Source: Mucilaginibacter lappiensis
Lineage (GTDB): Bacteria > Bacteroidota > Bacteroidia > Sphingobacteriales > Sphingobacteriaceae
NCBI RefSeq assembly: GCF_900155965.1
Contig: NZ_FTMG01000002.1
Coordinates: 372,001 to 436,000 of the forward strand
DNA: 64,000 nt
Direction: 5' to 3'
In this document: piece after piece, positions 7,533 through 19,539 of the stretch
Layout: the number at the start of each line of letters is the position of its first letter
How positions within the stretch are numbered: position 1 is the first letter of the stretch
Notes under the pieces: generated by a model
Database searches by the model: none
Told to the model about the DNA's origin: nothing
Seen by the model: only the letters and a program-made list of their open reading frames with translations
Position numbers and translations under genes: made by a program

Positions 7533-8762
7533 ATGAGTTCAGGGATATACAGTGGGTTTTCTGACATTGCCAAACAGGCAATGATGCAGCCTCAGGAGTC
7601 GATGCTGGAGGTTAAAAGCAAAAAGAACAAGTTATATATCGGCATTCCAAAAGAGGTTTCTTTCCAGGAAAACCGCATACCCTTAACTCCATTATCAGTA
7701 GCTCTATTGGTTAATAATGGGCACGACGTTATTTTAGAAAGTAACGCAGGCCAGGCAGCCAACTTTTCTGACAAGGATTACAGCGAACAGGGTGCCCGTA
7801 TTGTTTACGATACCAAATCTGTTTATCATGATGCCGATATCATCATCAAAATAGCCCCTCCGGTAATGCCCGAAATTGAGCTGATGAAGCCCGGGCAAAT
7901 ACTGATATCGGCTTTACAGCTGGCTACACTTAAGGCCGAATGCCTGCATGCGCTGATGGCCAAAAAAATTACTGCGCTGAGCTTTGAACACTTACGCGAT
8001 GAGGGCAATACCCTGAGTGTAGTGCGCGCCATGAGCGAAATCGTCGGTGCTACATCCATATTGATAGCGGCAGAATATTTAAGCAATGTATTTGATGGTA
8101 AAGGCCTGATGCTGGGCGGCATCACCGGCGTACCTCCTACCGAAATTGTGATCCTGGGAGCCGGTACCGTTGGTGAATACGCTGCCCGTACCGCTATATC
8201 CCTGGGTGCCGAAGTGAAAGTTTTTGACCCATCCATATACAAGCTTCGCCGCTTGCAGAATAATATTGGCAGCCGGGTTTTTACCTCGGTAGTGCAGCCG
8301 ATTGTGCTCGAAAAGGCCATTACCACCTGCGATGTAGCCATTGGTGCCATGCGGGCAGAAGACGGGCGCAGTCCCTGTATTATTTCGGAAGCCACGGTAA
8401 GCCGTATGAAGCGCGATTCGGTGATCATTGACGTGAGTATCGATCAGGGCGGCTGCTTTGAAACATCCGAGGTTACCAATCATACCCACCCGGTGTTCCG
8501 CAAGCACGATGTTATCCATTACTGTGTACCCAATATAGCCTCGCGTGTTGCCCGTACGGCTACTTACGCGCTTACCAATATATTTACCCCCATATTGCTG
8601 GATATAGGCGACCAGGGCGGTATTAAAAACGTTATATGGCAAAAGTCGGGCATACGTAACGCGGTATATATTTATCATGGGCATTTGACCAATAAGCATA
8701 TCGGGGAGCGTTTTTCCATTCCTTGTAAAGATTTGGACTTGCTTATCGTATCGCACCGGTAA
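7533..8762 (+). CDS. ald: Alanine dehydrogenase
   Basis: Ald reversibly converts L-alanine and NAD+ to pyruvate, ammonia and NADH. The sequence has the N-terminal AlaDh/PNT substrate domain (YIGIPKEVSFQENRIPLTP), the Rossmann NAD-binding segment (VILGAGTVGEYAARTA, about residues 206-221), and the VPNIASRVARTATYALTN block. At 409 residues it is about 35 longer than the Bacillus enzyme because of an N-terminal extension of about 30 residues (MSSGIYSGFSDIAKQAMM), a form typical of Bacteroidota. It may be co-transcribed with tsaE upstream and the dipeptidase 10 bp downstream, whose product D-Ala could enter the same pool after racemisation. Confidence 0.93.
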   Translation: MSSGIYSGFSDIAKQAMMQPQESMLEVKSKKNKLYIGIPKEVSFQENRIPLTPLSVALLVNNGHDVILESNAGQAANFSDKDYSEQGARIVYDTKSVYHDADIIIKIAPPVMPEIELMKPGQILISALQLATLKAECLHALMAKKITALSFEHLRDEGNTLSVVRAMSEIVGATSILIAAEYLSNVFDGKGLMLGGITGVPPTEIVILGAGTVGEYAARTAISLGAEVKVFDPSIYKLRRLQNNIGSRVFTSVVQPIVLEKAITTCDVAIGAMRAEDGRSPCIISEATVSRMKRDSVIIDVSIDQGGCFETSEVTNHTHPVFRKHDVIHYCVPNIASRVARTATYALTNIFTPILLDIGDQGGIKNVIWQKSGIRNAVYIYHGHLTNKHIGERFSIPCKDLDLLIVSHR

Positions 8763-8772
8763 ACCCTATCCT

Positions 8773-9453
8773 ATGCTTCGTTATATCATGGTACTGTTTT
8801 TTGTTTTAGCCGGTATCAGCGCCAGTGCGCAACATTACAAATACATTGATAGTACCAAAATAAGCGGCCCGGCCCGGTATAAAAAACAAGTGAAGGCCAA
8901 CCCCGATAAACAATTGGTCGAGATCAAGCGATACATCCCGCAAATTGTGCTGGATATCAGGTATGCTACTACCAATAATTTTATGCATAGGCGCATGTAC
9001 CAGCAGGCAAAGGCTTATGCCCGTCTGCCCGTTGTAAAAGCCCTGCAGCAGGTAGAAGCCGACTTGCAAACCCGTGGCCTGGGACTAAAAATTTATGATG
9101 CCTACCGACCCTACTCGGTTACCGTTAAGTTTTACGAGATGACCAGCGACACCAATTTTGTAGCCAATCCGCGTAAAGGCTCCAAACATAACCGGGGTTG
9201 CGCGGTGGACCTGAGTTTGATTGACCTTAAAACAGGAAAAGAACTGGATATGCCTACCGGGTTTGATAGCTTTAGCAAAAAAGCCGCTGCCAACTATCCT
9301 ACCCTCAGCAAAAAACAATTGGATAATCGCGAATTATTAAAAACAATAATGCAGGCCCACGGCTTTAAAGTGCTGAACACTGAGTGGTGGCATTATGATT
9401 TTAATGGCTGGGCCAATTATGAATTGCTCGATATTCCGTTTTCGCGGCTATAG
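8773..9453 (+). CDS. ddpX: D-alanyl-D-alanine dipeptidase (VanX/DdpX family)
   Basis: This zinc peptidase of the M15D family splits D-Ala-D-Ala released from peptidoglycan. The signal peptide MLRYIMVLFFVLAGISASA indicates export. Zinc and catalytic motifs are visible: SKHNRGCAVDLSLID (His and Asp ligands) and EWWHYDF (catalytic Glu and His ligand). At 226 residues it is slightly longer than VanX because of the exported N-terminus. There are no vanH or vanA genes nearby, so this is cell-wall recycling or turnover rather than vancomycin resistance. It lies 10 bp after ald, which fits use of the released alanine. Confidence 0.9.
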   Translation: MLRYIMVLFFVLAGISASAQHYKYIDSTKISGPARYKKQVKANPDKQLVEIKRYIPQIVLDIRYATTNNFMHRRMYQQAKAYARLPVVKALQQVEADLQTRGLGLKIYDAYRPYSVTVKFYEMTSDTNFVANPRKGSKHNRGCAVDLSLIDLKTGKELDMPTGFDSFSKKAAANYPTLSKKQLDNRELLKTIMQAHGFKVLNTEWWHYDFNGWANYELLDIPFSRL

Positions 9454-9454
9454 G

Positions 9455-9627
9455 AGAGTAAGGACTTTGGGTCTGTTGGAACAAGGAGCAAGGATTTTTG
9501 GAGTAAGGATTTTGGTACAAGGAATAAGGACTGGAAAAATCTTTAGTCCCGTCCTTGTTCTATAAATCTTTGCTCCCTGCTCCTGAAAAAATCCTTGTTC
9601 CAAGAATCCCCAAATCCTTGCTCCTAA
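9455..9627. repeat. Inverted word repeat (AAGGAGCAAGGAT type)
   Basis: The left half (9455-9540) carries several variants of GGAACAAGGAGCAAGGATTTTT. The right half (9541-9627) carries the inverted variants, such as AAAAAATCCTTGTTCC and ATCCTTGCTCCT. The arms are imperfect but extended over about 85 bases each. It fills the spacer between the dipeptidase and the BrkB-family gene. Confidence 0.8.
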
Positions 9628-9682
9628 AGAAGGCATTAAAATTGCTAAGCTTTGGTTCGGTACATCAATTAAATAAGCACTA

Positions 9683-10666
9683 ATGAAATTTTTCAGTAAA
9701 GAATATTTAAAACGATTGTGGAAAATACTGGTAGCTACTTTTAGCGGCTTTATACGTGATAATGGCTTAAAGCTAAGCGCGTCATTAGCTTATTATACCG
9801 TTTTTTCGATAGCGCCATTGTTGTTTTTACTGATCGCACTGGTAGGCTTGATTCCGGTGGCTAAAACAGATACATTGTACCAGCAAATAGGTACATATGT
9901 AGGAGCCAGTGCGGCAAATCAAATACACAGTACAGTTGCAAGTCTTAAGCTTAACGGAAAAAGTGCTTTTGGATTTAGCATAGGGATCATCACTTTACTG
10001 GTAGGTGCAAGCAGTATTTTTGTAGAGATACAAGACTCCTTAAACATGATATGGCGGGTTAAGGCAAAACCCAAGAGTGGTTGGGTTAAATTATTGCAAA
10101 ACCGGTTCCTTTCGTTTTCATTGATCATTAGTTTAGGTTTTTTGTTATTAGCGTCCTTACTGGTAAATCTGATTATTGAAGCTTTAGGAAAAAAAATAGA
10201 ACATTTTTTACCGGCAATAACCGGCTTGCTATTACAGGCTGTTAACCTTGGCATAACGCTGGTAGTGATCACCATTTTGTTTGGCATCATATTTAAATTT
10301 TTACCCGATGTAAAGATCAAGTGGAAGGATGTGCGCACCGGTGCGTTTTTTACTGCTTTGTTGTTTATGCTGGGCCAATATCTGATAGGTCTGTATATCC
10401 AATATACGGCGCAGGGATCAGTATACGGGGCTGCGGGCTCGCTTATTGTTATTTTGATATGGATCTATTATACATCGGCCATCCTGTACATCGGCGCGGA
10501 GTTTACCCAGGTTTACGCCGAGGCCAGCGGCAGCCACATTGAACCCGCCGAATATGCCGTACATGTACAGCAAACCGAAGTGGAGCGGCACGTAAAAAAG
10601 CTGCCCGCCCAAAACCCCGGGCTGCTGAAGAAGAGCAAGGATTTGGAGAGCAAAGAGCAAGGATAG
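9683..10666 (+). CDS. YihY/BrkB family inner-membrane protein
   Basis: The polytopic membrane protein (about six helices) has the family signature: LSASLAYYTVFSIAPLLFLL, then GSVYGAAGSLIVILIWIYYT and YIGAEFTQVYA. The biochemical role of this family is not established; the older RNase BN name is wrong. The last residues (LLKKSKDLESKEQG) are encoded by AAGAGCAAGGATTTGGAGAGC-type DNA. That is the same word family as the intergenic repeat upstream of the gene, so a repeat unit appears to have supplied the C-terminus. The rest of the length (327 residues) is normal. Confidence 0.88.
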   Translation: MKFFSKEYLKRLWKILVATFSGFIRDNGLKLSASLAYYTVFSIAPLLFLLIALVGLIPVAKTDTLYQQIGTYVGASAANQIHSTVASLKLNGKSAFGFSIGIITLLVGASSIFVEIQDSLNMIWRVKAKPKSGWVKLLQNRFLSFSLIISLGFLLLASLLVNLIIEALGKKIEHFLPAITGLLLQAVNLGITLVVITILFGIIFKFLPDVKIKWKDVRTGAFFTALLFMLGQYLIGLYIQYTAQGSVYGAAGSLIVILIWIYYTSAILYIGAEFTQVYAEASGSHIEPAEYAVHVQQTEVERHVKKLPAQNPGLLKKSKDLESKEQG

Positions 10667-10836
10667 AGATTTTTGGAATAAGGAGCAAAGATGTTTTGGT
10701 TACAGGATTTCTTACTGAGGCAAAACAGAGAATATAAAAAAGGGTTGTCATCCTGAGTTTGTCGAAGGATCGTGCGTAGAGTTCGGCCCAACATGACACC
10801 CCTCTTGTATCTTGACTCTTATCTCTTGATTCTATT
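10632..10836. repeat. Word repeat overlapping a gene end, plus a REP-like unit
   Basis: GAGCAAGGATTTGGAGAGC and GGAATAAGGAGCAAAGATG continue the AAGGAGCAAGGAT word family across the BrkB stop codon. A TGTCATCCTGAG / GTCGAAGGAT REP-like unit follows at 10,746-10,797 and ends with ACATGACA. A CTTGACTCTTATCTCTTG segment closes the stretch. No gene is seen. Confidence 0.6.
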
Positions 10837-10905
10837 CTCCGCACCCCTTCACACTATATTCACATTTTATTCGTAAATTCGTATATTAATTTATTTTAAT
10901 ACAAC

Positions 10906-11637
10906 ATGGAAACTAAAGATCCTGAATACGTTTATAAAAACGTAATACAATTAAACGAAACAGACGCTTCCCGTAAATTCATAGCCAATGTGTTTTTATG
11001 GATGTTTGTTGCCCTGGGGCTTTCTGCAGTTTGTGCATTCTTATTTTCTCAGAATCAGGCCCTGCTTAATATGCTTATTGATCCGGCTACAGGTCGTAAT
11101 ACAGGTTTAGGCACTATTACAATGTTTGCACCGCTTGCATTTGTGCTGATCATCTCTTTTGGTTTTAACCGATTATCTTACGGGGTGTTAGCATTCCTGT
11201 TTGTAGCGTTTTCGGCAATAATGGGTATTAGCTTAAGCTATATACTTTTGGTTTTTACTGCAGGCTCGGTTTTAGGCGTATTTATTACCACATCGGTAGT
11301 ATTTGGTGTAATGGCCATCGCCGGTTATACTACCAATACCGATTTGACCAAATTTGGCCCAATCCTGATGATGGGACTGATTGGTATTATCGTAGCCTCT
11401 TTATTGAATATGTTCATGCATAGCAGTGGATTAGATTATATCATTAGCTATGTAGGTGTAGCAGTATTTGTAGGCTTAACCGCTTATGATGTTCAAAAAC
11501 TAAAACGTATTGGCGCTGGTTTAGAATATGGTGATGCATCGGCCTCAAAAATGGCATTGATGGGCGGCTTAACCTTATATCTTGATTTCATCAACCTTTT
11601 CCTGATGATCCTGCGTTTATTCGGCAGAAGAAGATAA
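10906..11637 (+). CDS. Bax inhibitor-1 / YccA family membrane protein
   Basis: This 243-residue protein has seven predicted membrane helices and the family pattern (FIANVFLWMFVALGLSAV near the start, AYDVQKLKRIG and LTLYLDFINLFLMILRLFG near the end). Relatives are calcium-leak channels in structural work, and YccA modulates FtsH in E. coli; which applies here is unknown. The conserved Asp of the C-terminal sensor (in AYDVQ and LYLDF) is present. It is monocistronic, with a strong terminator 29 bp after the stop. Confidence 0.9.
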   Translation: METKDPEYVYKNVIQLNETDASRKFIANVFLWMFVALGLSAVCAFLFSQNQALLNMLIDPATGRNTGLGTITMFAPLAFVLIISFGFNRLSYGVLAFLFVAFSAIMGISLSYILLVFTAGSVLGVFITTSVVFGVMAIAGYTTNTDLTKFGPILMMGLIGIIVASLLNMFMHSSGLDYIISYVGVAVFVGLTAYDVQKLKRIGAGLEYGDASASKMALMGGLTLYLDFINLFLMILRLFGRRR

Positions 11638-11665
11638 TAACCAACAAAAAGGTATTTTTGTATAC

Positions 11666-11702
11666 AACAGGCCGGTTCTTTGCAAAAAGAACCGGCCTGT
11701 TT
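11666..11702. terminator. Intrinsic terminator after the BI-1 gene
   Basis: A 16-bp perfect stem (AACAGGCCGGTTCTTT with its complement) and a GCAA loop end in a short T-run at 11701. Confidence 0.88.
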
Positions 11703-11861
11703 AGTTAAGGCCAAGTTTTTCCACCCACCCAACTGCCTGGTTTCCTCAGATAAGGTCAATTGTTTATGACGAATATTCATGCAATTGTAAACACGTATAA
11801 AGTACACAATTGAAGGGCTGAAACTATTGCATATTAAAGCTTTATTGTGCACCTTTGCATT

Positions 11862-11970
11862 GCTTATAGAGAAAGGCGGAGGGATTAGACCCTGCGATGT
11901 CTTAGCAACCTGTACTATACAAGGTGCTACATTCTACTCAACAACACACAACACGTTGGGAAAGATAAGC
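11862..11970 (+). promoter_or_regulatory. SAM-I (S-box) riboswitch of the metH operon
   Basis: The core shows the S-box signature: AGAGAAAGGCGGAGGGATTA, then GACCCTGCGATG and CTTAGCAACC. P1 closes with GCTTAT (11862-11867) and ATAAGC (11965-11970). It binds S-adenosylmethionine and is expected to lower expression of methionine synthesis when SAM is plentiful. A short AAAGTC/GACTTT hairpin follows at about 11972-11997 and may belong to the expression platform. No classic T-run terminator lies before metH, so control may act on translation. Confidence 0.9.
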
Positions 11971-12017
11971 GAAAGTCAGTCATATACCCGACTTTTCGAG
12001 ATAAGCTGTATTTAGAT

Positions 12018-12100
12018 TTGAGATATTAGATATGAGATGTGAGATCGCTTGCTTGTGATTTAAATTTCTCAAATCTCACATCTCATATCTAATATCTCAA
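12018..12100 (+). repeat. 28-bp perfect hairpin ending 6 bases before metH
   Basis: The arms are 12018-12045 and 12073-12100, perfectly complementary over 28 bp with a 27-base loop. Each arm repeats the word GAGAT (GAGATATTAGATATGAGATG). There is no T-run after it. It occupies the metH leader directly upstream of the ATG at 12107. Confidence 0.9.
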
Positions 12101-12106
12101 CAGAAA

Positions 12107-15796
<3,690 letters not shown>

Positions 15797-15806
15797 ATAG
15801 GTGCGA

Positions 15807-16226
15807 GGCTCGCGTTGCGGGGTTCGTGAAAAAATACGGAATGATTTACACTGACTTGGATGCTTGGAAGGAAGCGAGGATTTTAGTTAAGCTTGTTTAT
15901 ACAAGTATGAGCAAATTTCCAAAAGATGAAATTTTTGCGCTGCAATCGCAAATAAAGCGTGCGGCAATTTCCTTTCCATCCAATATCGCAGAGGGTTCAG
16001 GAAGAAACTATAGTAAGGATTCTTTACAGTTTTTTTATATCGCCAGAGGCTCTGCCTACGAATTAGAAACACAATTTTACCTTTCTTTTGATCTCAATTT
16101 TATAGATAAAGAAACCTTGGATACTTTATTAAATCAACTTGAAAAAGTGCGAAGGTTATTAGCAGGCCTTATTAATTATTACAAATCAAATTTAACAAAA
16201 TAGGGAGGCTTCACGCAACCCGAGCC
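15807..16226. repeat. Inverted repeat enclosing the four-helix-bundle gene
   Basis: GGCTCGCGTTGCG (15807-15819) and CGCAACCCGAGCC (16214-16226) pair over 13 bases with one mismatch. Further GGTTCG / CGAACC words flank both sides. The small ORF occupies the loop. The arms have the same word-repeat style as the other intergenic inverted repeats. Confidence 0.65.
15826..16203 (+). CDS. Four-helix-bundle protein (23S rRNA IVS / S23 family)
   Basis: The 125-residue protein has the family hallmarks: DLDAWKEARILVKLVY, then IKRAAISFPSNIAEGSGR, and a final helix QLEKVRRLLAGLINYY. Relatives are encoded in intervening sequences of 23S rRNA genes and resemble the Avd accessory protein of diversity-generating retroelements. 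They are basic helical bundles that probably bind nucleic acid, with no proven enzyme activity. The start is GTG at 15826. It sits between metH and metF and is flanked by an inverted repeat, so it looks like an insertion into the met operon rather than a methionine gene. The family call is firm; its role here is unknown. Confidence 0.88.
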   Translation: MKKYGMIYTDLDAWKEARILVKLVYTSMSKFPKDEIFALQSQIKRAAISFPSNIAEGSGRNYSKDSLQFFYIARGSAYELETQFYLSFDLNFIDKETLDTLLNQLEKVRRLLAGLINYYKSNLTK

Positions 16227-16240
16227 CCGGAACCCGAACC

Positions 16241-17197
16241 ATGAAAATAACCGAACACATAGCTAATGCAGCAGGTAAAACACTTTTCTCTTTTGAGCTA
16301 ATTCCACCATTAAAGGGACAAAGCATACAGGGCATTTATAATGCTATTGATCCGTTAATGGAGTTTAAGCCGCCTTTTATTGATGTGACCTCGTTGCGCG
16401 AGGATTATATTTATAAGCAGCACTCCAATGGTTTGCTGGAAAAACTGAGCTATCGTAAACGCCCGGGTACTATTGCCATTTGCGCGGCTATCATGAACCG
16501 GTATAAGGTGGATACCGTTCCGCATTTGCTTTGTGGTGGTTTCACCCGCGACGAAACGGAGAACGCCCTAATCGAGCTGGAGTTTTTAGGTATCGAAAAT
16601 GTGCTGGTATTGCGCGGTGATGCCCGTAACAGCGATTCGTCTTTTGTGCCTACCCCCAATGGGCATGCTTACGCTACTGATCTGCTGCAGCAGGTAGTGA
16701 ACATGAACAACGGTGTTTATTTGCATGAAGATTATGATAACATCGCCAAAACCAATTTTTGTATTGGTGTGGCAGGCTATCCCGAAAAGCATTTTGAGGC
16801 CCCCAACCTTAAAACTGACTTTAAATACCTGAAACAAAAGGTAGATATGGGTGCCAGCTTTATTGTTACCCAGATGTTTTTTGATAATCAGAAATATTTT
16901 GATTTTGTGAACAACTGCCGGGCTAATGGCATTAATGTACCTATTATACCGGGTTTAAAACCCATCACTACATCAAAGCAATTGGTTAACCTGTCAAAAA
17001 CCTTCCATATTGATATGCCCGAAGATTTGTGCGATGCCATTCATGCTTGCAAATCAGAAAAAGACGTAAAAGATATGGGTATTGAGTGGATGATTAACCA
17101 ATGTAAAGAACTGGTGAAATTTGGTGTGCCCGTATTGCATTTTTATACCATGAGCAACGCCGGGCCAACTAAACGGATAGCCGAGGCTATATTTTAA
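16241..17197 (+). CDS. metF: Methylenetetrahydrofolate reductase
   Basis: MetF is the flavoenzyme that reduces 5,10-methylene-THF to 5-methyl-THF, the methyl donor for MetH. The 318-residue TIM barrel has FSFELIPPLKG at the start, then FIDVTSLREDY, VLRGDARN, GVAGYPEKH, FIVTQMFFDN and IPGLKPIT, all typical. It lies about 440 bp after metH with the four-helix-bundle gene in between, so it probably shares the SAM-riboswitch transcript. A terminator-like hairpin follows. Confidence 0.96.
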   Translation: MKITEHIANAAGKTLFSFELIPPLKGQSIQGIYNAIDPLMEFKPPFIDVTSLREDYIYKQHSNGLLEKLSYRKRPGTIAICAAIMNRYKVDTVPHLLCGGFTRDETENALIELEFLGIENVLVLRGDARNSDSSFVPTPNGHAYATDLLQQVVNMNNGVYLHEDYDNIAKTNFCIGVAGYPEKHFEAPNLKTDFKYLKQKVDMGASFIVTQMFFDNQKYFDFVNNCRANGINVPIIPGLKPITTSKQLVNLSKTFHIDMPEDLCDAIHACKSEKDVKDMGIEWMINQCKELVKFGVPVLHFYTMSNAGPTKRIAEAIF

Positions 17198-17217
17198 TAT
17201 CGAGCATATAACATATA

Positions 17218-17250
17218 AAAGGGGCCATAGCAATATGGCACCCTTATTTT
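17218..17250 (+). terminator. Probable terminator after metF
   Basis: GGGGCCATA / TATGGCACCC forms a stem with one bulge around a GCAA loop, followed by TTATTTTAT. Confidence 0.55.
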
Positions 17251-17609
17251 ATAGGATCGGTTAATAGTTATGATAAACCTAAATAATAATTTTAATACTA
17301 ACAATATTTGCTTGCTAAATATTGTTAATAATTATTTATAGCGACTGCAGATACTTTTAAGGTTATTGTTTTATATTACTTGATAAGTGCCTATAATCCA
17401 CCGCGTAATATTACAGTTTTTGATACGTAAAACTACGTGATATAATAATACTCCATGTCTGGGTAATATTCATTATTGGCTGTTTATGAGTTTGTTACGT
17501 GATTGTTAATGCAGGGATAAGTTTTAGGTCTCAGCCTCAGCTTGTTGAAATAATTACTAATTAATGTTAGTTTTAACAACTAAAACTCAATCCTATAATT
17601 AGTTTAATC
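17251..17609. other. Gene-free AT-rich spacer
   Basis: This stretch of about 360 bp has no convincing ORF, RNA or repeat. It is rich in AT with several TTAATA-type words and ends with a short imperfect palindrome (GTTAGTTTTAACAACTAAAAC) just before the next gene. It probably holds the promoter of the 17610 gene, but no clear TAnnTTTG box stands out. Confidence 0.4.
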
Positions 17610-18134
17610 ATGGAAACAACAACTACAACACCAGAAACACAACAGGCAAGGGGCGTTATCACCGGCAATGAAGGCGCCGTGATAAGTCTTGATGAGGCTG
17701 CGCTATATACAGCCAATCATAGGCATCGCAGCCCTAAAGGCTCTGCTATTTCTCAACTTTTTGGGCAGGTTATTGTAAATAAGATCCTTGCTCAACCAGG
17801 CTGTCTTGCTCTCCGTATTTATTATGCCAACAGACAACAGCTAAGCGGCTTTCAGCGTTTTTTTGTAGCCATAGGTAATTTTTTTATCAAAACCATTGCC
17901 CATGCCGATGGTGATATGCGCTTTGTAATATCGGGTGTTACTGCAGATGGACAAGATATGCTGCCGCATGATATGAAAGGCGAAACAGTGATGTCTACAA
18001 CTTTTTCAACGAGCCAAAAAACGTATAAGCTCATGAAAGCCCAAAGTGATGACAATAGTTTAGGTGATCAATCAATGCCATGCCCAGGGACTTCGGGATG
18101 TCCTTCAAATGTTTTGACAGGTGCAACAAGTTAA
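17610..18134 (+). CDS. Conserved Bacteroidota protein, 174 residues, unknown function
   Basis: No named domain is recognised. The protein starts with a Thr-rich tail (METTTTTPETQ), followed by ISLDEAALYTANHRHR and VIVNKILAQPGCLALRIYYA, a layout I associate with an uncharacterised Bacteroidota family. It ends with Cys/Pro-rich residues (MPCPGTSGCPSN), possibly a metal or disulfide pair. There is no signal peptide or membrane helix. It lies 14 bp upstream of the membrane protein gene and could share its transcript with the following two-component system. Confidence 0.7.
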   Translation: METTTTTPETQQARGVITGNEGAVISLDEAALYTANHRHRSPKGSAISQLFGQVIVNKILAQPGCLALRIYYANRQQLSGFQRFFVAIGNFFIKTIAHADGDMRFVISGVTADGQDMLPHDMKGETVMSTTFSTSQKTYKLMKAQSDDNSLGDQSMPCPGTSGCPSNVLTGATS

Positions 18135-18148
18135 ACGGATACAATTCG

Positions 18149-18778
18149 ATGAATGATTATACATTAGCAATACTTTCGGTTATATCGGGAGTAATTCCGG
18201 TAATTGCGGCGATGTTTAATTACAGACAAATTGATAAAAAACTAAAAATATTTACAGCTTATTTATTGGTTTCATTTCTTTTTGATGTTGGATTTTGGCT
18301 TGCTTCACATTTCGGCATTCAAAACGATATGCCATGTGTCCATTTATATTTAGCCATTAGTCTTGTATTTTTTAGTATCATATACTATTGCTTGTTTTTT
18401 AACACTATTTTAAAGAGGACGACAGTCGCTTTAGCTGTAATAACATTAATTGCACTTTTGTATAATTCAATTAAAATTTGGACTTACCCATCCATATCAA
18501 ATACTGCTTTGAGTATTTTTCTTATTGTGTTATCTCTGATATATTTTTACCAATTGTTGAACCGACAAGAATATGTATATATCGAAAAACAGGGCTGGTT
18601 CTGGATAAATGCAGGAGTATTGTTCTATTCTGCGGTAAATATTTTTATATTTATGTTGTTTAATCAGATACCTTCTGAACTAAGACCAAAGCTCTTTATG
18701 ATACATAGTTCAACTAATATAATTGCTAATTTATTATATTCAACCGGATTACTTTGCAAGCCTCAGAAAACGACCTGA
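18149..18778 (+). CDS. Seven-helix membrane protein linked to a histidine kinase
   Basis: This 209-residue protein consists almost wholly of about seven hydrophobic segments (YTLAILSVISGVIPVIAAM, LKIFTAYLLVSFLFDVGFWL, and so on to FMIHSSTNIIANLLYSTGL). I chose ATG 18149 because the longer in-frame start (18080) would overlap the upstream gene by 55 bp and add a polar, unlikely N-terminus. Its end overlaps the kinase gene by 25 bp, so the two are translationally coupled. The kinase has only one membrane helix, so this protein may be its sensor subunit. No family name can be assigned. Confidence 0.7.
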   Translation: MNDYTLAILSVISGVIPVIAAMFNYRQIDKKLKIFTAYLLVSFLFDVGFWLASHFGIQNDMPCVHLYLAISLVFFSIIYYCLFFNTILKRTTVALAVITLIALLYNSIKIWTYPSISNTALSIFLIVLSLIYFYQLLNRQEYVYIEKQGWFWINAGVLFYSAVNIFIFMLFNQIPSELRPKLFMIHSSTNIIANLLYSTGLLCKPQKTT

Positions 18779-19536
18779 TCCCGGTACTCATTATCGGGAC
18801 TTTGGTGGTTGTTATATTAATTACTTGCCTGTTTTTCTTCGTGATCATTTATCAACGTAAAATGATAAAGAATCAGGTAGAATTACGCACGCTGCATGAC
18901 CAGCGGCAAGGCGATTTGATGAACGCTGTTTTTGAAACACAGGAAAGCGAACGCAAACGCCTTGCCGAAGATCTGCATGATAGTGTGGGGCAGGTATTAT
19001 CGGCCATCAAGCTCAATATGCATCGGTTGGATAAAAATTGCATCAATGAAAACTCCCAGCCCTTGCTGGCCGACACCCGCAGACTTATTGACGAAAGTAT
19101 ACAGGAAATACGTAATATTATCCACAATGTATTGCCCCCGGTACTCACCGATTATGGTTTTCTGATAGCTTTGGAGGCCCTGGGCAATAAAGTAGAACAA
19201 GCCACACGTATTAAAGTACGGTTTGAAAAAAAAATAAGCGACCAGCGCTTTCCTCATGAAATTGAACTGGCATTATACCGCATAGCTCAGGAACTTTTTG
19301 GCAACGCCATTAAACATGCCGATGCTACCATTATCCATCTATCGGTAAAACAGGATGGCGATTTTATGGTGATGGAATTTAAAGATAATGGTGTTGGGTT
19401 TAAATTAAATGAAGTAAAACAAGGCTTTGGTATCAAGAACCTGGAAAGCCGTGTACAACTCATCAACGGCGAAATTAATATTATAAGCAAGCCCACGGCC
19501 GGCACGTTTACAACTATAAAATTAAAAATAGCGTAA
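18754..19536 (+). CDS. NarL-type sensor histidine kinase (HisKA_3)
   Basis: It autophosphorylates on a histidine and passes the phosphate to a LuxR-type response regulator. The 260-residue protein has one N-terminal membrane helix (about residues 9-33), a short coiled linker, the H-box ERKRLAEDLHDSVGQ (H75), and an HATPase_c domain with NAIKHADAT and FKDNGVGF. No extracellular sensor domain is present, so input probably comes from the overlapping 7TM protein. The start is TTG at 18754. The partner regulator starts 134 bp downstream across an inverted repeat. Confidence 0.9.
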   Translation: MQASENDLIPVLIIGTLVVVILITCLFFFVIIYQRKMIKNQVELRTLHDQRQGDLMNAVFETQESERKRLAEDLHDSVGQVLSAIKLNMHRLDKNCINENSQPLLADTRRLIDESIQEIRNIIHNVLPPVLTDYGFLIALEALGNKVEQATRIKVRFEKKISDQRFPHEIELALYRIAQELFGNAIKHADATIIHLSVKQDGDFMVMEFKDNGVGFKLNEVKQGFGIKNLESRVQLINGEINIISKPTAGTFTTIKLKIA

Positions 19537-19539
19537 TTT

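Noticed and set aside
7826..8756. Two long minus-strand ORFs (200 and 225 codons) opposite the alanine dehydrogenase gene
   Set aside because: They are antisense to a clear ald gene and have compositions typical of frame shadows (Ser/Thr/Arg-rich or Gly/Tyr/His-rich), with no recognisable motif.
8773..9453. Vancomycin resistance (vanX) interpretation
   Set aside because: No vanH, vanA or vanRS genes nearby, and the protein has a signal peptide, so cell-wall recycling is more likely.
9455..9627. CRISPR array
   Set aside because: Words repeat but without constant repeat length or unique regular spacers, and the second half is inverted; no cas genes in the window.
9919..10338. 139-codon minus-strand ORF in the BrkB-family gene
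   Set aside because: Antisense to a membrane protein gene; Met/Ile/Lys-rich shadow with no family features.
12018..12100. Riboswitch terminator for metH
   Set aside because: The 28-bp hairpin has no T-run and is separated from the riboswitch; its word structure matches other intergenic hairpins instead.
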